Source: Bradyrhizobium sp.
Lineage (GTDB): Bacteria > Pseudomonadota > Alphaproteobacteria > Rhizobiales > Xanthobacteraceae
Reading direction: 5' to 3'
DNA length: 64,000 bases
NCBI RefSeq assembly: GCF_022844465.1
Contig: NZ_JALHLP010000001.1
Location: forward strand, 682,001 to 746,000
This document shows positions 1-8,478 of the stretch, piece by piece; position 1 is the first letter of the stretch, and every line of letters begins with the position of its first letter. The notes under the pieces were generated by a model. The model was not told the DNA's origin and made no database searches. It saw only the letters and a list, made by a program, of their open reading frames with translations. Both the position numbers and the translations under genes were made by a program.

Positions 1-537
1 GATCGAATTGCGATAGGCCCGCACCGCGGCGTCGTGGCGCCCTAGCCGCATCAGCACCGGGGCCAGCACGCTCCAGCCGCGACCGTCGGTCGGATTTTTT
101 TCCAGGTGCGCCTCGACCTGCGCCACCATCTTATCGAGCGGCTGGCTGACGTCGGCGGTGGAGACCCGCGACGCCAGCGGAAAGTCGCCCAGGCGAGGCG
201 ATCCGAGCGAGAGATAGAACGTCATCGCCGCAATCGGCAACGCCAGCAGCGCCACGACGGCCGAGGCGCGACGCAGGCCCAGGCTTGGCTGCGGCGCCAC
301 ACCCTGCTCGCCGTCGTCGGCGGCCAGCAGGCGACGGCTGATTTCGACGCGCGCAGCCGCCGCTTCGTCGCCGCCGATCAACCCGGCTTCAACGTCGCGA
401 TCGATCTCGGAGAGCTGGTCCCTGTAGACCACAACCTCGCTGCCGCCGGGCTGCGCAAGAGCGCCGCGGCTCAACGGCCAGAGCACGGCAAAGATCGCCA
501 TGACCGTCATCAGCGCGAACACGAACCAGAGCGTCAT
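1..537 (-). CDS. ccmI: c-type cytochrome biogenesis protein CcmI/CycH (C-terminus outside window)
   Basis: The ATG is at 537 and the frame runs open to base 1, giving 179 codons, so the C-terminal end is missing only because the window is cut. Residues 1-20 form a membrane helix beginning MTLWFVFALMTVMAIF. A short linker with the typical VVYRDQLSEIDRD motif follows, then a second hydrophobic helix near residues 95-112, then the start of a TPR-like region at the window edge. This is the CcmI/CycH architecture: a membrane protein that holds apocytochrome c for haem ligation by CcmF/CcmH. feuPQ-like genes lie just upstream on the same strand, an arrangement I recall from Rhizobium leguminosarum (feuPQ next to cycHJKL). 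Confidence 0.85.
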   Translation of the reverse strand, partial: MTLWFVFALMTVMAIFAVLWPLSRGALAQPGGSEVVVYRDQLSEIDRDVEAGLIGGDEAAAARVEISRRLLAADDGEQGVAPQPSLGLRRASAVVALLALPIAAMTFYLSLGSPRLGDFPLASRVSTADVSQPLDKMVAQVEAHLEKNPTDGRGWSVLAPVLMRLGRHDAAVRAYRNSI

Positions 538-670
538 CAAGCGGTACCCAGGCGGACGACGCTCACATGACAAGCGCCGATGCGCCGCTTTACACCACTG
601 GCGGCAAGCCCGGCAATTGACAATTGCAGGAGTGAACGGGCTCCGGACGACAGAAAAACCGCTAAACGCC

Positions 671-2077
671 CTAGCTTGCCCGCGTCGATTTGCGCTCGGC
701 GGTGCCGGCGTTCTCGACCGCCCGCCGCATCAGCGAGGCATAATCGTGGCCGAACAGGATTTCGCAGAAGCGGATCGCCGCCATGGCCTGGGTTTGCCGG
801 TAGGCCCGCGCCTTGGCGTCACCGCCGCGCAACGCCTGCACTAGCCCCTCGGTGGACTGCTCGACATAGTGCTGCAGGTCCGAATAGGTCCGCAACGTCA
901 CTTCGTTGATCGCGAGTTCGCTGGCATAGGTGCGGCACACCGCCACGAAGTCGATCAGAGCCGCGGTTTCCTCGACCTCGGCCGCGTCGATCTTGGGAGC
1001 GGAGGCAATGTCCTTGTCGGCGCGCTGGCGCAGGAAACGGCGAACCCGCCCGGGCACGCTCTCGATCTCCGCCTGCAGCGAGTTGGAGATATCGGCGCGG
1101 ATCGACGTCAGCTGCTTGCCCCACGCCGAATCGTTACGCAGGTCGAGCTCGGTGCGCAAGCCGCGGACGCCGTCGTGCAGTATCTTCAACTGCTCGCCGA
1201 CATTGTCGAACTGGCCGCGTCGGATGTCCGTGCGCAGGCAGGCGGCAAGATAAGACAGATCGTGCAGTGCTATCGTGACCGCCACGCCGTACGGCGTGGC
1301 CGCAACGCGAAGCTCGTCATCCGAGGCTGCCATCTTGATTGCGATGCGGATGATCTGCCAAGGCGCATCGAGCCGCTGCATGATCAGCGACAGCGCGAAC
1401 GGCAGCATTTGCGGTGTCTGCAGCGAAGGCACGGCGAGCGCCGACTTCACCGAGCTGATCTGTGCATCCGCGAAGTTGCGCAGCTGGCTGGGAATTCGGC
1501 TGGCAAGCGCATCCATTGCCTCGCGCACCCGCAATACCGCGCCGATCGACAACATGTCCTCGACCACTTTGGGCGACCCGATGCGGGCGAGCGGCCGATG
1601 CCTGTCGTCACCCTGCACCGGAGCGGCGGTCGCAACAATCGCCTCGGCTGCCGCGATCTGGAATCTGCGGGCGGCCGACTCCAGGCTGGCGGTCGAGCCG
1701 GTTTGCCGGATTTCGGCCAGAGCCGTTTCGAATGCGCGCGTGGCATCGGGCGCGCCGTCGCGACTGAGCCACTGCCAGACCGGCTGCAGCGACGCACGAC
1801 GAATCTGCCCGACCCGCACCGGATAATTGCTCTCGACGAGAAACGGTTCGAGTGGATGAAACAGCAGCCGCGCCGGATCGTCGGTTCGGGGGCGAGCCTC
1901 ATCTTCCTCTTGGGATCCGCGCACGACCTTGCGCAATTGATCGAGCACGAAATTGGCGACCGTAGCATCCTCGCCACGTTCGATGGCGCGTTCGAACTCC
2001 CGCATCAGCAGCGCCTGCGCCTGTGGCGGGAGCTGGGCGAGATAGTCCCTCAGCCGCTCGGTCGATGTCTGGCTCAT
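671..2077 (-). CDS. conserved hypothetical protein, 468 aa
   Basis: The start at 2077 (MSQTSTERLRDYLAQL) is preferred because the frame above it lies inside the histidine kinase gene. The protein is mostly predicted helix with no signal peptide or membrane segment. It is rich in Arg/Ala/Glu, has a charged region near residues 35-65, and contains a helical heptad-like stretch around the AEIESVPGRVRRFLRQR segment. I recognise no enzymatic motif. It sits 151 nt downstream of the feuQ-like kinase and upstream of ccmI on the same strand, so it may be cotranscribed with either. Function unknown. Confidence 0.7.
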   Translation of the reverse strand: MSQTSTERLRDYLAQLPPQAQALLMREFERAIERGEDATVANFVLDQLRKVVRGSQEEDEARPRTDDPARLLFHPLEPFLVESNYPVRVGQIRRASLQPVWQWLSRDGAPDATRAFETALAEIRQTGSTASLESAARRFQIAAAEAIVATAAPVQGDDRHRPLARIGSPKVVEDMLSIGAVLRVREAMDALASRIPSQLRNFADAQISSVKSALAVPSLQTPQMLPFALSLIMQRLDAPWQIIRIAIKMAASDDELRVAATPYGVAVTIALHDLSYLAACLRTDIRRGQFDNVGEQLKILHDGVRGLRTELDLRNDSAWGKQLTSIRADISNSLQAEIESVPGRVRRFLRQRADKDIASAPKIDAAEVEETAALIDFVAVCRTYASELAINEVTLRTYSDLQHYVEQSTEGLVQALRGGDAKARAYRQTQAMAAIRFCEILFGHDYASLMRRAVENAGTAERKSTRAS

Positions 2078-2228
2078 GCGCCCTGGTGCGGATATGCCTG
2101 TGTCACACGGACGACAAGACGCGTCCGTACCCAATCCTAGGAGAATGGGCGTTAAGAAGTCGTTTAGGAACTGGGTCCTGCGGCGGGCGTGGCAGGCTCC
2201 GGCAGGCCTTTTTCCGGCGAAACTGCGC

Positions 2229-3602
2229 TCAAATCCCAGGTAGCACCAGTTCCGCCCGCAGCCCGCCGATCGGGGCGTCCGCGAGCACCAGACTGCCGCC
2301 ATAAAGAGCGGCCAGATCGACGACGATCGAGAGCCCGAGGCCGGAGCCCGGCTTGGACTCGTCCAGCCGCTGGCCGCGCCGGGATATCTGGGCCCGTTCG
2401 GCGACCGACAGGCCGCGGCCATCGTCATCAACGACAATACGGAGCAACGACCCCGCAACCGGCTCGACCGGGGGCTCCACCAGCACCTCGATGCGGACCT
2501 GCGACGATGCCCATTTGCACGCGTTGTCAACCAGATTGCCGGCCATCTCCTCAAGGTCCTGGCGTTCGCCGCGGAATTTCGCCCTTGGATCCACCCTGAC
2601 TTCGATGGCGATATCGCGATCCCGATGGATCTTTTCCATGGTCCGACACAGCGCCTCGATGGCCGGAGAAACCTCGGTGACGGTGCCGACGATGGTGACG
2701 CGCGCAGCGATCCGCGCCCGTTCCAGATGGTGGGTGACCTGGTCGCGCATCACGAAGGCCTGCTCCAGCACCTTGCCGGCAAACGGATCGACCGCGTGGG
2801 CGGAGGCTTCGTTGACGATGATGGACAACGGCGTCTTGATGGCATGGGCGAGATTGCCGACATGGGTACGGGCGCGTTCGACGATCTCGCGGTTGGCGTC
2901 GATCAGGGCGTTGGTCTCGCGCGCCAGCGGTGCGATCTCGACCGGAAACTCGCCCTCCAGGCGTTCGGCGCGGCCGGAGCGGATGTCGGCGATCGATTCC
3001 GAGATGCGCTTCAGCGGCGCCAGGCCGAAGCGGACCTGGAAGATCGTGGTCAGCAGCAGCACGATGCCGAGCGCGGCGAAGGTGCCGCCGAGGTAATAGT
3101 CGAAGTTGCGAATCTCGTCGAAAATCTCGGACGCGTCGCCGGCGACGCTGACGAGAAACTTGCCGTCGGCGCCAAGATCGACCGGCCGTTCGACCACCCT
3201 CAGAGTTTGGCCCTCGGGACCATCGATATACCCGAGGCGGATGCCGGCGCCGGTCAGTTCTGCGCCCTGCTGTTCGAGTTTCGGCAGCTTCTTGTCCCAC
3301 AGCGAACGGGAGGCTCGCGTTTCGCCTTTCTCGTTGCTGCGGACGATCTGCCAGTACCAGCCGGACAACGGCAACTCGAACAGCGGCTCGCCGAGCGACT
3401 GAAACTGCTGTTCGGCCGGCTCGTCCGGCGTTGCAACTTCGGCGACCAGCGTGCGAAGATAAAGATTGAGGCGGCGATCGAACGAACGCTCGGTGGCGCT
3501 GCGATAAACCGAGGATAGCACCACGCCGGTGATGACCAGGATCACGACCACCCACGCGGTCGCCGAAAGGAACAACCGGGTGGCGAGCGAACTTCCGCGC
3601 AT
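2229..3602 (-). CDS. feuQ: sensor histidine kinase, FeuQ-like
   Basis: This 457-aa protein has two membrane segments (about 10-32 and 170-190) that flank a periplasmic sensor domain. A HAMP-like linker follows, then an H-box with the phospho-accepting His at about 253 (NLAHAIKTPLS). An N-box (GNLVDNACKWA) and G-boxes (DDDGRGLS, GSGLGLSIV) follow. The HAIKTP H-box is the PhoQ/FeuQ variant of the HisKA motif. The partner regulator lies immediately upstream, and proximity to ccmI/cycH matches the known feuPQ-cycH linkage. FeuPQ controls envelope, osmotic or iron-related functions in rhizobia; the signal here is not visible from sequence. Confidence 0.75.
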   Translation of the reverse strand: MRGSSLATRLFLSATAWVVVILVITGVVLSSVYRSATERSFDRRLNLYLRTLVAEVATPDEPAEQQFQSLGEPLFELPLSGWYWQIVRSNEKGETRASRSLWDKKLPKLEQQGAELTGAGIRLGYIDGPEGQTLRVVERPVDLGADGKFLVSVAGDASEIFDEIRNFDYYLGGTFAALGIVLLLTTIFQVRFGLAPLKRISESIADIRSGRAERLEGEFPVEIAPLARETNALIDANREIVERARTHVGNLAHAIKTPLSIIVNEASAHAVDPFAGKVLEQAFVMRDQVTHHLERARIAARVTIVGTVTEVSPAIEALCRTMEKIHRDRDIAIEVRVDPRAKFRGERQDLEEMAGNLVDNACKWASSQVRIEVLVEPPVEPVAGSLLRIVVDDDGRGLSVAERAQISRRGQRLDESKPGSGLGLSIVVDLAALYGGSLVLADAPIGGLRAELVLPGI

Positions 3603-3691
3603 CAGAGCAAGATCCCGGTCCGAAGGACCGCGTTAGCGCAAGGTGGAAACCTTCATTAGAACAGGATCATGCTCAAAAAAGAGCAATTTCA
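3603..3691. repeat. intercistronic palindrome-rich spacer between feuP- and feuQ-like genes
   Basis: The 89-nt spacer contains the hairpin CGGTCCGAAGGACCG (6-bp stem, GAA loop) at about 3614-3628 and a GAGC/GCTC stem around a run of six T. Parts such as GATCATGCTC resemble the dispersed palindromic repeats found elsewhere in this window. It could attenuate expression of the kinase relative to the regulator. Confidence 0.45.
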
Positions 3692-4363
3692 TCAAGCCCC
3701 CGGCGTCGGCGGCGTCAGCAGATAGCCGAGCCCGCGCACGGTCTGGATAATCTCGACGTCGAGCTTCTTGCGGATACGGCCGACGAACACCTCGATGGTG
3801 TTGGAGTCGCGATCGAAGTCCTGGTCATAGAGGTGCTCGACCAGTTCAGTGCGCGACACCACGCGCCCGGTATGGTGCATGAGATAGGCCAACAGCCGAT
3901 ACTCGTGCGAGGTCATCTTGATCGGATTGCCGGCAACGCTGACGCGGCCGGTGCGCGTGTCAAGCGAGACCGGGCCGCAGGTCAGCTCGGATTGGGCATG
4001 GCCGGTGGAGCGGCGCAGCAGCGCGCGAATGCGCGCCAGAACTTCTTCGAGATGAAACGGCTTGGCGACGTAATCGTCGGCACCGGCATCGAAGCCCTGG
4101 ACCTTGTCGCTCCAGCGGTCGCGTGCGGTGAGGATCAGAACCGGCATGGCCCGCTTGTTGCGCCGCCATGCCTCCAGCACCGAGATGCCGTCCATCTTGG
4201 GCAGGCCGATGTCGAGCACGACGGCGTCATAGGGCTCACTGTCGCCGAGAAAATGCCCCTCCTCGCCGTCAAACGCGCGGTCAACCACATAGCCGGCATC
4301 GGTCAGCGCCGTCGTCAACTGACGGTTGAGATCCGGATCATCCTCAACAACGAGCAGCCGCAA
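3692..4363 (-). CDS. feuP: response regulator, OmpR/PhoB type, FeuP-like
   Basis: I chose a TTG start at 4363 because GGAGG sits five bases upstream and because the resulting 223-aa protein begins MRLLVVEDD, the canonical receiver N-terminus. An ATG at 4399 would add 12 residues. The receiver domain (1-120) has the acidic pair at 8-9, phospho-accepting Asp51 (VVLDIGLP) and the conserved Lys in VAKPF. The winged-helix domain (130-220) ends in the typical SNTIEVFVGRIRKKL and TVRGLGYLL motifs. It is the partner of the downstream FeuQ-like kinase. The pair should regulate a set of promoters elsewhere; no FeuP box is recognised here. Confidence 0.8.
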   Translation of the reverse strand: MRLLVVEDDPDLNRQLTTALTDAGYVVDRAFDGEEGHFLGDSEPYDAVVLDIGLPKMDGISVLEAWRRNKRAMPVLILTARDRWSDKVQGFDAGADDYVAKPFHLEEVLARIRALLRRSTGHAQSELTCGPVSLDTRTGRVSVAGNPIKMTSHEYRLLAYLMHHTGRVVSRTELVEHLYDQDFDRDSNTIEVFVGRIRKKLDVEIIQTVRGLGYLLTPPTPGA

Positions 4364-4635
4364 GCTGGCCTCCAATGGTGAGAGCCCTGTTATAGCCATA
4401 TCAGGTCGCAAAGTGAGGCCAAGCCGCGTGAACGGGCTATGAACGGAACACCGGAGGCAAGTTACTTTTTCTTCATGCGCCAGGAATCGCCGCGCCGATA
4501 TACCCCCTGCTGGCTCTGTCGATCGGATAATCCGCTGCGATGGGCGCGACACCGCTGCATGACGCGTCGCACAAAGAAGCCAAGCTTAGCCGGGCTAGCC
4601 GCGAGCCAGGCCCCCTCCTGAAGGAACCAGACAGT

Positions 4636-4788
4636 TCAGGTGCGGAAGAAAACGAACCACACCACGCCCAGGATCAGCACGGCAAGCCCGGTGGAGGCCG
4701 CCAGCAATGCCAGCACGGAAGGACCAGGTTCGCCCTGACGCGCCTCGGTTGCTGTTTCGACAATCCTGCCATTTCGTCGCGTTACCAT
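4636..4788 (-). CDS. small single-pass membrane peptide, 50 aa
   Basis: The ATG at 4788 is preceded by GGAG at good spacing. The peptide starts MVTRRNGRIVETATEARQ, has one hydrophobic helix (about residues 25-47, LALLAASTGLAVLILGVVW) and ends FFRT. It has no known domain. Its upstream region holds an exact GGAAC-N16-CGTT promoter, so it is likely a general-stress-response gene. It is divergent from ku. Confidence 0.6.
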   Translation of the reverse strand: MVTRRNGRIVETATEARQGEPGPSVLALLAASTGLAVLILGVVWFVFFRT

Positions 4789-4847
4789 GGGAACTCCGTA
4801 TTTCAAGTGCCTGTGATGCTGGCAAAATTCCACCCTGCTCTTAACGC

Positions 4848-4872
4848 AACGCCGGATTGGAATTGATGTTCC
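4848..4872 (-). promoter_or_regulatory. EcfG-type (general stress response) promoter
   Basis: On the minus strand GGAAC (4872-4868) and CGTT (4851-4848) are separated by exactly 16 bases. This is the consensus for the alphaproteobacterial general-stress sigma factor EcfG (GGAAC-N16/17-CGTT). It lies about 60 nt upstream of the 50-aa membrane peptide start. Confidence 0.65.
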
Positions 4873-5041
4873 GGCAATTCGCCTCGGTGAGCGATCGATG
4901 CACCCATAGCCTCGCGCGTCGCGGCAGGATCCACGGCCTTGCGCGGTTAACGCCGTCCGCGATTTCCGGGATCTGACGGGTTTGAGGGGGGATAATCCGA
5001 TGGTATCCTATCGCCCGTCTGTAGCGTTTTTGGAGTATCCC

Positions 5042-6007
5042 ATGGCCCCGCGCGCCAATTGGAAGGGCTTTCTGCGGCTTTCGCTCGTGACATGCCCGGT
5101 CGCCCTATATCCCGCGACCTCGGACACCGAAAAGGTCTCCTTCAACCAGATCAATCGCAAGACCGGCCACCGCATCAAATATGCCAAGGTCGACGCCGAC
5201 ACCGGCGAGGAAGTCGCCAACGAAGACATCATGAAGGGCTATAAGATCGATGCCGACACCTATGTCGAGGTGTCGAAGGACGAACTCGACGATGTTGCGC
5301 TGGAATCGACCCGAACCATCGAGATCGACGAGTTCGTACCGAAATCCGATATCGACGGCCGCTATTTGATCCGCCCCTACTACCTCGTGCCGGACGGCAA
5401 GGTCGGCCACGATGCGTTTGCGGTGATCCGCGAAACCATCCGCAGCATGAACAAGGTTGCGATCGGACGCGTGGTGCTGACCAACCGCGAACACATCATC
5501 GCGCTGGAGCCGCTCGACAAGGGCTTGATGGGAACGCTGCTGCGCTATCCCTACGAGGTCCGCAGCGAAAAGGAGTATTTCGAAGACATCCAGGACGTGA
5601 AGATCACCAAGGACATGCTGGATCTGGCCAAGCATATCGTCGAGCAGAAATCAGGATCGTTCGAGCCCGAGAAATTTGAGGACCGCTACGAGCAGGCGCT
5701 GATCGATCTGATCAACAAGAAGCGCAACGGCCTGAGTACCACGGCGAAGGCCGCGCCAAAAACCGCCGGCAACGTCATCAACCTGATGGACGCGCTCAAG
5801 CGCAGTCTTTCCGGCGAACAGCAGGCCACCCCTGCCGCCAAGGCGAAGGGCAAGAAGCCGCGCAAGGCTGTGGCCGGCCAGGGCGAAATGCTGTTGCCGA
5901 TCGCCGGCGGCAGCAACCGTGCCGCGAAGGAAGCGGCCACGGAGCAAGCGCCGAAAAAGGCCGAGAAGCCGGCGCGCGCCGCCGCCCGCACCAAGAAGGC
6001 GGGATGA
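5042..6007 (+). CDS. ku: Ku protein, non-homologous end joining
   Basis: The start at 5042 (MAPRANWKGFLRLSLVTCPVAL) has GGAG at proper spacing and matches bacterial Ku N-termini; an upstream ATG at 5000 would only add a poor leader. The 321-aa protein carries the whole Ku core (about 1-250), which forms a ring that loads on double-strand ends. It then has a C-terminal Lys/Ala-rich tail (about 255-321) typical of bacterial Ku tails that bind DNA and recruit LigD. No ligD is in the window. The divergent upstream region carries an EcfG promoter directed the other way. Confidence 0.92.
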   Translation: MAPRANWKGFLRLSLVTCPVALYPATSDTEKVSFNQINRKTGHRIKYAKVDADTGEEVANEDIMKGYKIDADTYVEVSKDELDDVALESTRTIEIDEFVPKSDIDGRYLIRPYYLVPDGKVGHDAFAVIRETIRSMNKVAIGRVVLTNREHIIALEPLDKGLMGTLLRYPYEVRSEKEYFEDIQDVKITKDMLDLAKHIVEQKSGSFEPEKFEDRYEQALIDLINKKRNGLSTTAKAAPKTAGNVINLMDALKRSLSGEQQATPAAKAKGKKPRKAVAGQGEMLLPIAGGSNRAAKEAATEQAPKKAEKPARAAARTKKAG

Positions 6008-6162
6008 TTGGGCAAGGGTTCGCGCGGTCGCCTGGACTGAAGCACGACGGCGCGATAACGGCGCTCGATCCATTCAGAAAGCTGCGGCGAAGCGAGGTAG
6101 CCCCGCTCCGCCGCGGCCTTGACGAGGCCCGGGCCTGCGCCCGGACCGGGGGGCATTGGTTC

Positions 6163-6627
6163 TCAGAAGTTACGCTGGGCGCGAAGCTGTAGCAGGAACG
6201 TACCCTGGTCCTTGAACTCGTAGAGAGCGTTCGGCTTCGGCGCAGTCGCGGTGAACACGGAGCTTCCCGACATCTTCTGATCGAGATGGAACCACTGGAC
6301 TTCGGCCGCGAAGGTCAGGTTCTTGACCGGCGTCCAGCGGGTGACCATGCCGAGCTGGGCAACATTGAAGTCGGGGTTACAAGTATAGGCCCCCGTAGCA
6401 TTGCCAACCAATGCCTGACCTGGATGGCTGGCCGCGAACGCGGCGCAGTAGGCGCCCTTCGCGGTCGTGGTTCCCGCTCCCCGCAAATTGTCGTTGGCCC
6501 CGCCATCATACCTGACAGACGAGTAGCTGCAGAACAGGGCACTCGACCAATACGGGTCCCAGTTGTGATTGAACGCGCCGCGGACACCCCAGGCCGTCGT
6601 CAGGGCAATGCCCCCGGTACCGGCTGG
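6163..6627 (-). pseudogene. C-terminal fragment of an alphaproteobacterial porin
   Basis: The minus strand encodes a reading frame bounded upstream by TAG (6630-6628) and ending in the outer-membrane signature QLRAQRNF with a terminal Phe. The fragment contains WGVRGAFNHNWDPYW, CNPDFNVAQLGMVTRWTP and YEFKDQGT motifs of the Bradyrhizobium porin family (PF02530). Only about 155 C-terminal codons remain and there is no start codon, signal peptide or N-terminal barrel. I read it as the 3' stump of a lost porin gene. Confidence 0.75.
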
Positions 6628-6774
6628 CTAAGCCCACCCCCGATCGGGCCAAACGCATATCAGCACTTCCGCGCGCACGCGCCGGGCGCGCTTTACCGCG
6701 ATGGAAAATCCTGTTCCAACTATCGACCAATCGGCCGGGAGCGAACCAGGCCTGCATCCAGGGGGAAAACGGCC

Positions 6775-8409
6775 ATGAAGCTCGGCGCCGCCATTGCGGA
6801 AATCATGAAGCGCGAGGGAATCGAAATCCTCTGTGGCTATCCCGTCAACCATTTGATCGAATACGCCGCCAGTGCCGACATCCGCCCGGTGATGGTGCGC
6901 CAGGAGCGCATCGGCATCCATATGGCGGACGCGATCTCGCGCGTGACTTCGGGACATTCGATCGGCGCTTTCTGCATGCAGCACGGGCCCGGCGCCGAGA
7001 ACGCCATGGGTGGGGTGGCGCAGTGCTACGGGGAATCCGTGCCCGTGCTGGTGCTGCCGATGGGCTATGCGCGCCGGCTCGCCCATATCGACCCGAACTT
7101 CAACTCCAGCCAGGCGATGCGGGCGTTTGCGAAGTCTTCGGAACCGATCAACATCGCCGCCGAGGTCAGCAACATCTTCCGCCGCGCGTTCACCAAGCTG
7201 AAGAACGGCCGCGGCGGACCTGTGATCGTCGAAATCCCGGCCGACATGTGGAACGAGGAGGTGCCGGAGCCTCTGAACTATACCCCGGTGCTGCGCACCC
7301 GCTACGGCGCAGACCCCCTCCACGTCAAGGAAGCCGCGGCACTCCTGGTCGGCGCCAAGCGGCCGGTGATCTATGCCGGACAGGGCGTGCACTACGCCAA
7401 GGCGTGGCCGCAGCTCAGGCGTCTGGCCGAGCGCCTCGCCATCCCCGTGACGACGAGCCTCGGCGGCAAGTCGTCATTTCCCGAAACCCACCCGCTTTCG
7501 CTCGGCTCCGGCGGCCTCGCGGTGCCGCGCGCGGTGCCGAAATTCCTCGGCGAAGCCGACGTGATCTTCGGGATCGGCTGCTCGTTCACCGAAACCTCGT
7601 TCGGGGTCGCCATGCCGAAGGGCAAGACCATCATCCATTCGACGCTCGATCCCGGCCATCTCAACAAGGATGTCGAGGCCAGGATCGGGCTGGTCGGCGA
7701 TGCCGGCCTGGTGCTTGACGCCTTGCTGGACGAGATCGGCAAGAGCGTCACCTCGGATCGCGACGCCACGGCGGTGACCGCCGAAATCGCCGCCTCGCAC
7801 AAGGAGTGGCTGGCGAAATGGATGCCGAAGCTGACCCACAATGAGGCGCCGCTGAACCCCTATCGGGTGCTGTGGGACCTGCAGCACACGGTCGACATCG
7901 CGAACACCATCATCACCCATGACGCCGGCAGCCCGCGCGACCAGCTTTCGCCGTTCTGGAAGGCGGTCGAGCCGCTGTCCTATATCGGCTGGGGCAAGAC
8001 CACCCAGCTCGGCTATGGCCTCGGCCTGGCGATGGGCGCCAAGCTCGCAAGACCCGACAAGCTCTGCATCAACGTCTGGGGCGACGCTGCGATCGGCTTC
8101 ACCGGCATGGATTTCGAGACTGCGGTGCGCGAGCGGATCCCGATCATGTCGATCCTGCTGAACAATTTTTCCATGGCGATCGAGTTGAAGGTGATGCCGA
8201 TCTCGACCGAAAAATACCGCTCGACCGACATCTCCGGCGACTACGCCGCGATGGCGCGCGCCTTTGGCGGCTATGGCGAGCGGGTGACGAAACCCGAGGA
8301 CATCGTCCCCGCCATCAAGCGCGGGATCGCGAAGACCAAGGAAGGCGTTCCGGTGCTGCTCGAGTTCATCACCAGCAAGGAGACCGAGGTCTCAAGGCCG
8401 GGGACCTGA
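6775..8409 (+). CDS. thiamine-pyrophosphate-dependent enzyme, acetolactate synthase-like
   Basis: The start at 6775 (MKLGAAIAEIMKREG) is the natural start of the PYR domain; the open frame extends upstream through the porin remnant, which is not coding in this frame. The 544-aa protein has an N-terminal TPP-binding domain with the catalytic Glu in VRQERIGIH, a central Rossmann-like domain, and a C-terminal TPP domain. The Mg/TPP motif reads GDA rather than GDG (near residue 438), followed at the usual distance by LLNNFSMAIE. The family includes acetolactate synthase, oxalyl-CoA decarboxylase and glyoxylate carboligase. The substrate cannot be assigned. No regulatory subunit gene is adjacent, which argues against biosynthetic IlvB. 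Confidence 0.85.
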   Translation: MKLGAAIAEIMKREGIEILCGYPVNHLIEYAASADIRPVMVRQERIGIHMADAISRVTSGHSIGAFCMQHGPGAENAMGGVAQCYGESVPVLVLPMGYARRLAHIDPNFNSSQAMRAFAKSSEPINIAAEVSNIFRRAFTKLKNGRGGPVIVEIPADMWNEEVPEPLNYTPVLRTRYGADPLHVKEAAALLVGAKRPVIYAGQGVHYAKAWPQLRRLAERLAIPVTTSLGGKSSFPETHPLSLGSGGLAVPRAVPKFLGEADVIFGIGCSFTETSFGVAMPKGKTIIHSTLDPGHLNKDVEARIGLVGDAGLVLDALLDEIGKSVTSDRDATAVTAEIAASHKEWLAKWMPKLTHNEAPLNPYRVLWDLQHTVDIANTIITHDAGSPRDQLSPFWKAVEPLSYIGWGKTTQLGYGLGLAMGAKLARPDKLCINVWGDAAIGFTGMDFETAVRERIPIMSILLNNFSMAIELKVMPISTEKYRSTDISGDYAAMARAFGGYGERVTKPEDIVPAIKRGIAKTKEGVPVLLEFITSKETEVSRPGT

Positions 8410-8430
8410 GGGCCCAAAACAAAAATTCGC

Positions 8431-8449
8431 AAAACAACCCCATGCAAAG
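8431..8449. repeat. 19-bp intergenic repeat, copy 1
   Basis: The 19-base string AAAACAACCCCATGCAAAG is identical to 29076-29094. Both copies also have similar flanks (GGRCCCAAAA upstream). This copy lies between two convergent stop codons. It is probably part of a dispersed Bradyrhizobium intergenic repeat. Confidence 0.6.
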
Positions 8450-8478
8450 CGGAATACGGCTGAGAAAACGGTATCCTG

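Noticed and set aside
869..2140. Open frame opposite the hypothetical gene at 671-2077
   Set aside because: Low-complexity Arg/His-rich translation and no start signal; the minus frame has better composition.
5042..6007. Complete NHEJ operon with ligD
   Set aside because: No ligase gene is encoded near ku in this window.
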